Positions 60,288 to 64,000 of a DNA stretch of 64,000 nt are shown here, piece after piece (the stretch's first letter is position 1; each line of letters opens with the position of its first letter). Source of the stretch: Polyangiaceae bacterium (GTDB lineage Bacteria > Myxococcota_A > Polyangia > Polyangiales > Polyangiaceae); the NCBI GenBank assembly GCA_013361525.1, contig JABFXY010000114.1, forward strand, positions 38,984 through 102,983, given 5' to 3'. A model generated the notes under the pieces. That model worked only from the letters and a program-made list of their open reading frames with translations. It ran no database searches and was not told the origin of the DNA. The position numbers and the translations under genes were made by a program.

Positions 60288-60779
60288 ATGCAGATGACCC
60301 TGCTCCGCTTCGCGGCCATCGTAGGAATCGGCGGTAGCCTGTTGGCTGTCGCCGTTCCTGCGTTTGTGAGAAACCTCTCCGCGTCGAAGACGACGGAGGC
60401 TCTCGAGGGTCTGCAGCGCATCGCGAACAACGCCGTGTCGAACGCGGCAACGCACGAGCAAGCTGTCTCGTTTCCTCCGGGCGTGGAGCTCACCCCGGCG
60501 GAGGTCCCGCGCGGCATCGCGGTGAAGGACGCGCCGGGGACGTGGGACCACCTGACCTGGCGGGCGCTCGACTTCCGCATGGAGAACGACCACGCCTACA
60601 GCTTCAAGTTCGATTCGAGCTTCGATCGCGTGACGAGCATCGCAAGATTCGCGGTGCGTGCGCACGGCGATCTGGACGGCGATGGGAACTGGTCGACGTT
60701 CGAGGTGCGCGGCGAACGTCTGCCGGGCGAGCCCGCGAAGGTCATGGCCGGGCTGCTCGTCACGCGAGAGCTCGAGTGA
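60288..60779 (+). CDS. Pilin-like protein without a canonical leader
   Basis: 163 residues. An N-terminal hydrophobic helix (LLRFAAIVGIGGSLLAVAVPA) is followed by residues of a pilin-like spine, but the G/FTLxE prepilin peptidase site is absent. The C-terminal part has HGDLDGDGNWSTFEVRG, closely parallel to the GDLDGDG motif in the preceding pilin, so the genes may share ancestry. It lies in the pilin cluster, 63 nt after the previous gene, and overlaps the next start (TGATG). Cleavage and assembly are uncertain. Confidence 0.72.
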   Translation: MQMTLLRFAAIVGIGGSLLAVAVPAFVRNLSASKTTEALEGLQRIANNAVSNAATHEQAVSFPPGVELTPAEVPRGIAVKDAPGTWDHLTWRALDFRMENDHAYSFKFDSSFDRVTSIARFAVRAHGDLDGDGNWSTFEVRGERLPGEPAKVMAGLLVTRELE

Positions 60780-61711
60780 TGCGGCTCGGCGACGCTCTTC
60801 CGGTCGCCTTCGTTCTTGCGGGGCTCGCTGCGGGCATCGGCTCACAGATCGTCGGCCGAGCCTCACACCGCGAGATCAAAGAGACGACCGAGACCTATCT
60901 GCTGCCGCCGCCGCAACACTTGGTGGTCATGTCGCTCGGCTACCGTGCAGCGATCGCCGACGTGCTCTGGGCGAACGTCCTCGTGACGCAGGGCTTGCGG
61001 CTCGGCGAGCGCCGGCGCTTCGACACCGCGGTCGAATATCTCCAGGCCATCAACGAGCTCGAGCCGAAATGGCGCGACCCATACAGGAGCACCGAGGCGC
61101 TCGTGACGTTGCAGGCGAAGGCGACGCCGATCGAGCAGGTGTACGCGGTCCGAAGGATCCTCGAACGCGGTGTCCGCGAGCGCCCGATGGACGCGGAGCT
61201 GTGGCTCATCCTTGGTCAATTCACGGGACAGATCGCGCCGGGCACGTACCTCGAAGACGATCCCGTCGAGGCAGAGAAGTGGAGGCGCGAGGGAAGCGAA
61301 TACCTCGCGAGGGCTGCGGAGCTCGCGCCCTCCGACCCGACGATCGCGTGGCAGACGATCGGCGCCGGAAAAGTCTTCGCGCGGTCGGGGCGTCTCGAGC
61401 GCGCCATCGAGCTCTACTCCGTGATTCTCGCGACCACGACCGACGCCGAGCTCCGCGAGCGGATGGAGGTGCTGCTCGCGCAGTTGCAGCGCGACAAACA
61501 AGAAGCGGAGGCCGAGACTCGTCGCCGCGCGCTTCACGAGGTGATTCTCGACCGGTTTCCGGGCATGACGGTCTCCGGTGCGTTGCTGCTCGGCCCCGCA
61601 CCCGATCCGGCCCTCTGTGCGGGTGGGGCGCGCGCGCCGGCGGCCGATCAGCCTGGCTGCGCCTCCGGATGGACGGAGTGGGCCGAGCGGACGAAACGCT
61701 CGCGTCGTTGA
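60779..61711 (+). CDS. TPR-containing membrane-anchored protein
   Basis: 310 residues. The ATG at 60779 overlaps the preceding stop (TGATG). An N-terminal membrane segment (LPVAFVLAGLAAGIGSQIV) is followed by helical repeats with TPR character (AVEYLQAINELEPKWRDPY and YLARAAELAPSDPTIAWQT), spanning about 75-250, and a C-terminal Cys pair. TPR proteins of this kind serve as assembly scaffolds; its location in the pilin cluster suggests a pilus role. It is followed by a TPR-methyltransferase 14 nt away. Confidence 0.75.
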   Translation: MRLGDALPVAFVLAGLAAGIGSQIVGRASHREIKETTETYLLPPPQHLVVMSLGYRAAIADVLWANVLVTQGLRLGERRRFDTAVEYLQAINELEPKWRDPYRSTEALVTLQAKATPIEQVYAVRRILERGVRERPMDAELWLILGQFTGQIAPGTYLEDDPVEAEKWRREGSEYLARAAELAPSDPTIAWQTIGAGKVFARSGRLERAIELYSVILATTTDAELRERMEVLLAQLQRDKQEAEAETRRRALHEVILDRFPGMTVSGALLLGPAPDPALCAGGARAPAADQPGCASGWTEWAERTKRSRR

Positions 61712-61724
61712 GGCGGAGGTAAGC

Positions 61725-63068
61725 GTGCGAGCGAAGTCACGACAGCAGCAAGCGATGCTCGTCGCGCGTGTCGGGCAGCTGCTCGAGGTCGCAACACGCG
61801 CGCACCAAGCAGGTCGTCTCGACGAAGCGGAGAAAGCATACCGTGAGGCGGCGTCGCTCGCGCCGGATCATCCCGCGGTTCTCCATCTGTACGGCCTGTG
61901 CCGCTGTCAGCGTGGCGAAGTCGCGGAAGGCGTCGCCCTCATCGAGCGCGCGATCGAGCGGGCCCCCGGATACACGGAGGCGCACAACAACCTCGGCAAC
62001 ATTCTGATCCAGACCGGCCAGCTCGACCGTGCGGCCGCGTGCTTTCGCCGCGTCATCGAGCTCGCTCCGGGCTTTTCTCCGGCGCACAACAACCTCGGCG
62101 TCGTGTTGCAGCAGAAGCAGCAGTTTTCCGAGGCAGCTGCGGCCTTTCGACAAGCCGTCGTCCTCGATCCGGCCGATGGCCAATATTGGCAAAACCTCGG
62201 CGACGCGCTTCGCCGCGTCGGCGACACGAAAGACGCGATCGCGGCGTATCGGCGCGCGATCCAGGTTGCCGGCGGTGCGGCCGACGCGGACGTGTTTCGC
62301 CACCTCGCGTCGTGTCTCTCACGGATAGGTGACCGAGCCGGAGCCACCACCGTCGTCGAAGAGTGGCTCGCTCGCGAGCCGTCGAACGAGCTCGCCATCC
62401 ACATGAAGGCTTCGCTCTCCGGCGACAGCCTCCCGGAGCGCGCGTCGGACGGGTACGTGAAGACGGTGTTCGACGCCTTTGCCGACACGTTCGAGTCGAA
62501 GCTGCAATCGCTCGGCTACAAGGCGCCGGGGCTGCTCGTCGGCGCCGTCGAGCGCGCGCTGGCGAATCGGGGTGCGGCCGGCACGGGCCTCGACGTCCTC
62601 GATGCCGGTTGCGGCACGGGGCTTTGCGCGCCGCTCTTGCGGCCGATGGCGAGGACGTTGGAAGGCGTCGACCTGTCGCCCAAGATGCTCGACCTCGCTC
62701 GCCGAAGGGGTCTGTACGATGTGCTCGTCGAAGCGGAGCTGACGGCCTTTCTCCGCGAGCGCCCGCGCGCCTACGACGTCATCGTCTGCGCCGACACGCT
62801 CGTTTACTTCGGGGCGCTCGAAGAGGTCGTCGCAGCGGCTGCGGCGGCTCTACGGTCCGGGTATTTCTCGTTCTGCGTCGAGAGTGAAGCGTCCGCGACG
62901 GACGACTACCGGCTGCAGCCGCACGGTCGGTATTGCCACGCGGAGGGGTACGTCCGAAAGGTCGTCGCTGCCGCGGGGCTCACGATCGAAGAGCTCGCGG
63001 TCGACGTGATTCGCAAGGAGAACGACGTCGACGTTCGTGGTCTCTACGTCACGAGTCGAGCGTCTTGA
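61725..63068 (+). CDS. TPR-repeat methyltransferase
   Basis: 447 residues from GTG 61725 with GGAGG upstream. Residues about 12-235 form TPR repeats (AEKAYREAASLAPDHPAVL, CFRRVIELAPGFSPAHNNLG and more). The C-terminal domain has the SAM motif VLDAGCGTGLCAPLLRPM and acidic strand end GVDLSPKMLDLA. The catalytic type is a class I SAM methyltransferase. TPR-methyltransferases often act on proteins. The gene follows the TPR membrane protein by 14 nt and could modify pilin or related proteins, but this is speculative. It overlaps the convergent protease by 20 nt. Confidence 0.8.
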   Translation: MRAKSRQQQAMLVARVGQLLEVATRAHQAGRLDEAEKAYREAASLAPDHPAVLHLYGLCRCQRGEVAEGVALIERAIERAPGYTEAHNNLGNILIQTGQLDRAAACFRRVIELAPGFSPAHNNLGVVLQQKQQFSEAAAAFRQAVVLDPADGQYWQNLGDALRRVGDTKDAIAAYRRAIQVAGGAADADVFRHLASCLSRIGDRAGATTVVEEWLAREPSNELAIHMKASLSGDSLPERASDGYVKTVFDAFADTFESKLQSLGYKAPGLLVGAVERALANRGAAGTGLDVLDAGCGTGLCAPLLRPMARTLEGVDLSPKMLDLARRRGLYDVLVEAELTAFLRERPRAYDVIVCADTLVYFGALEEVVAAAAAALRSGYFSFCVESEASATDDYRLQPHGRYCHAEGYVRKVVAAAGLTIEELAVDVIRKENDVDVRGLYVTSRAS

Positions 63069-63711
63069 GCTGCTTCGAGGACAGCAGGCCCTGCGCCGTT
63101 TGCCGCGCCTTCTTGCCTTGCGACGCATCCAGGAAGACTTTGCCGCCGTCGCGGTCGTAGCTCATCAGGTTGTTCTTCACCGACGAGTGCCCGTTGCCGA
63201 GGAAGTGCCCGAGCTCGTGCGCGAGGGTCGTGCCGAGCGCGCTCGCCGTGACGATGACGTACTTCTTCTTGAGGTCGGACAGCTTCCGCCAGCAGACGCC
63301 CATTCGATAGAGCGACGGGTCGTCGACGTCGCGCAGCGACTCGACGAGGAACACGTTGGCGACGCCGACCAGCATCGAGTCGGCGAGGGCGTCGCGATCC
63401 GCTGCCGTCTCGAGACGCGCGTGTTTGGATGCGAGCGCGCGCGCGTCGAGGTGCTCGACGAATCGGATCTTGTGCGCGGCAAAGACGGCGTTGGCCGCTT
63501 CGATCTGCGCGTCGACGAACGCGCGCGACACGACCGGCGCGGAAACGGTTTTGCCGTCCCGCTCGGAGGTGACCTCGGCCGTCGCGATGTTGATGGGGAC
63601 GACGAGCTCCTTCGGCTCGGCGGCCTGCCCGAACGCCGTTCGGTGCAAGAGAAGGCCGAGGCCGCCCGCGGCGGTGGACGTGAGCAAGCTCCGCCGCGAA
63701 GTCGTCCCCAT
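63049..63711 (-). CDS. Tat-exported metzincin-like metalloprotease
   Basis: 220 residues from ATG 63711. The N-terminus has a twin-arginine motif (TSRRSLL) and a following hydrophobic stretch. The zinc site HELGHFLGNGH is the metzincin consensus HExxHxxGxxH, followed by a Met-turn candidate (NLMSYD). It resembles small archaemetzincin- or matrix-type proteases, exported folded through Tat. Substrate unknown. Its 3' end overlaps the TPR-methyltransferase gene by 20 nt in the opposite direction. Confidence 0.82.
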   Translation of the reverse strand: MGTTSRRSLLTSTAAGGLGLLLHRTAFGQAAEPKELVVPINIATAEVTSERDGKTVSAPVVSRAFVDAQIEAANAVFAAHKIRFVEHLDARALASKHARLETAADRDALADSMLVGVANVFLVESLRDVDDPSLYRMGVCWRKLSDLKKKYVIVTASALGTTLAHELGHFLGNGHSSVKNNLMSYDRDGGKVFLDASQGKKARQTAQGLLSSKQLKTLDS

Positions 63712-63804
63712 CGAAGAAGGGTATCGTCTGCGCGCGGACTGCGCGACCTCACGACCCGGCCCCCGAGCCCGAGAGCACGCTTTTCGCGAAGCCTGCCGAT
63801 TCGG

Positions 63805-63834
63805 TTGCAGAACCCGGCCAGCCTGAGCTAGAAC
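63805..63834 (+). promoter_or_regulatory. Predicted sigma-70-type promoter of tRNA-Leu
   Basis: -35 TTGCAG (63805-63810), 18-nt spacer, -10 TAGAAC (63829-63834). Transcription would begin near 63841, about 70 nt before the tRNA. Both hexamers deviate from consensus. Confidence 0.35.
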
Positions 63835-63911
63835 GTCGCACCTCGTTCGGCTGCATGTCGGTCGATGCGAGGGAGGCAGCTGGTGCTTTTGCAAGCGGCG
63901 GCCTGGTGCGA

Positions 63912-63998
63912 GCGAAGCTGGCGGAATTGGCAGACGCGCTGGATTCAGGTTCCAGTGGGGTAACTCCCGTGGAGGTTCAAGTCCTCTGCTTCGCACCA
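63912..63998 (+). tRNA. tRNA-Leu(CAG)
   Basis: Acceptor stem GCGAAGC pairs with GCTTCGC, then discriminator A and an encoded CCA end. The anticodon loop TTCAGGT in the stem CTGGA/TCCAG gives anticodon CAG (codon CUG). The D-arm GGCGGAATTGGCAGACGC and the long variable arm (TGGGGTAACTCCCGT region) are typical of class II tRNA-Leu. The T-arm reads GGTTCAAGTCC. Confidence 0.96.
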
Positions 63999-64000
63999 AA

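Noticed and set aside
63911..64000. Possible phage or island attachment site at the tRNA-Leu 3' end
   Set aside because: The window ends two bases after the tRNA, so no integrase or direct repeat can be examined.

Overview
The window is high-GC, gene-dense DNA that looks like a myxobacterium (order Polyangiales or a relative). This is inference from content. The signs are a Ser/Thr kinase with PEGA domains, two sigma-54 activators with receiver domains, a type IV pilin cluster beside a PilR-like regulator, lipoproteins with long Gly-rich linkers after the lipobox, a MopE-type calcium-motif protein, and many GTG/TTG starts with 4-nt gene overlaps. I see no phage, transposase, CRISPR array or rRNA. 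One tRNA-Leu(CAG) sits at the right edge.

Layout. 1-8.9 kb: the N-terminus of a Ser/Thr kinase, a Cys-rich lipoprotein, a TrmN6-like methyltransferase, an alpha/beta-hydrolase lipoprotein, a YegD-like Hsp70, a coupled operon of an RdgC-like protein, its partner and a beta-lactamase-fold serine hydrolase, and an M50 protease. 9-12.7 kb: an NtrC-type regulator, a 608-nt non-coding gap with palindromes, a DedA/VTT protein and two exported proteins. 12.9-18.5 kb: an FAD oxidoreductase with an ECF41-type sigma factor, a lipoprotein, a PlsC-type acyltransferase, a TonB-like protein and a DUF192 lipoprotein. 18.6-26.3 kb: surface lipoproteins, including a MopE-motif protein with seven propeller-like repeats, a DUF4139 protein with an apparent OmpA-like insertion and a diheme cytochrome lipoprotein, plus a DFR-like reductase.

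26.4-36.2 kb: HMG-CoA lyase, a hybrid histidine kinase, PurF, a cNMP-binding protein, a TonB-like/ExbD/ExbB module, TruD and an FGE-domain protein. 36.2-36.7 kb is a hairpin-rich non-coding block. 36.7-42.3 kb: an IMP/GMP 5'-nucleotidase, then a four-gene operon joined by 4-nt overlaps (glutamine amidotransferase, degenerate TrpC-like protein, NagZ, HutI), with a PilZ protein diverging from it. 42.3-43.1 kb is non-coding and repeat-rich, and holds four 49-bp hairpin repeats. 43.1-53.5 kb: an alpha/beta hydrolase, an unknown membrane protein, a CorC/CNNM protein, the chain gatC-gatA-GNAT-truB, and a large protein with a phosphodiester-glycosidase-like region. 53.5-63.7 kb: the PEGA kinase, a lipoprotein, a PilR-like regulator, two type IV prepilins, a pilin-like protein, a TPR membrane protein, a TPR-methyltransferase and a Tat-exported metzincin-like protease.

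The main themes are envelope and surface proteins, translation and RNA modification (TruB, TruD, GatCA, TrmN6-like, tRNA-Leu), signalling, and type IV pili. The least explained material is the 49-bp repeat cluster at 42.5-42.9 kb, the long inverted repeat at 25.0 kb and the degenerate TrpC-like protein.
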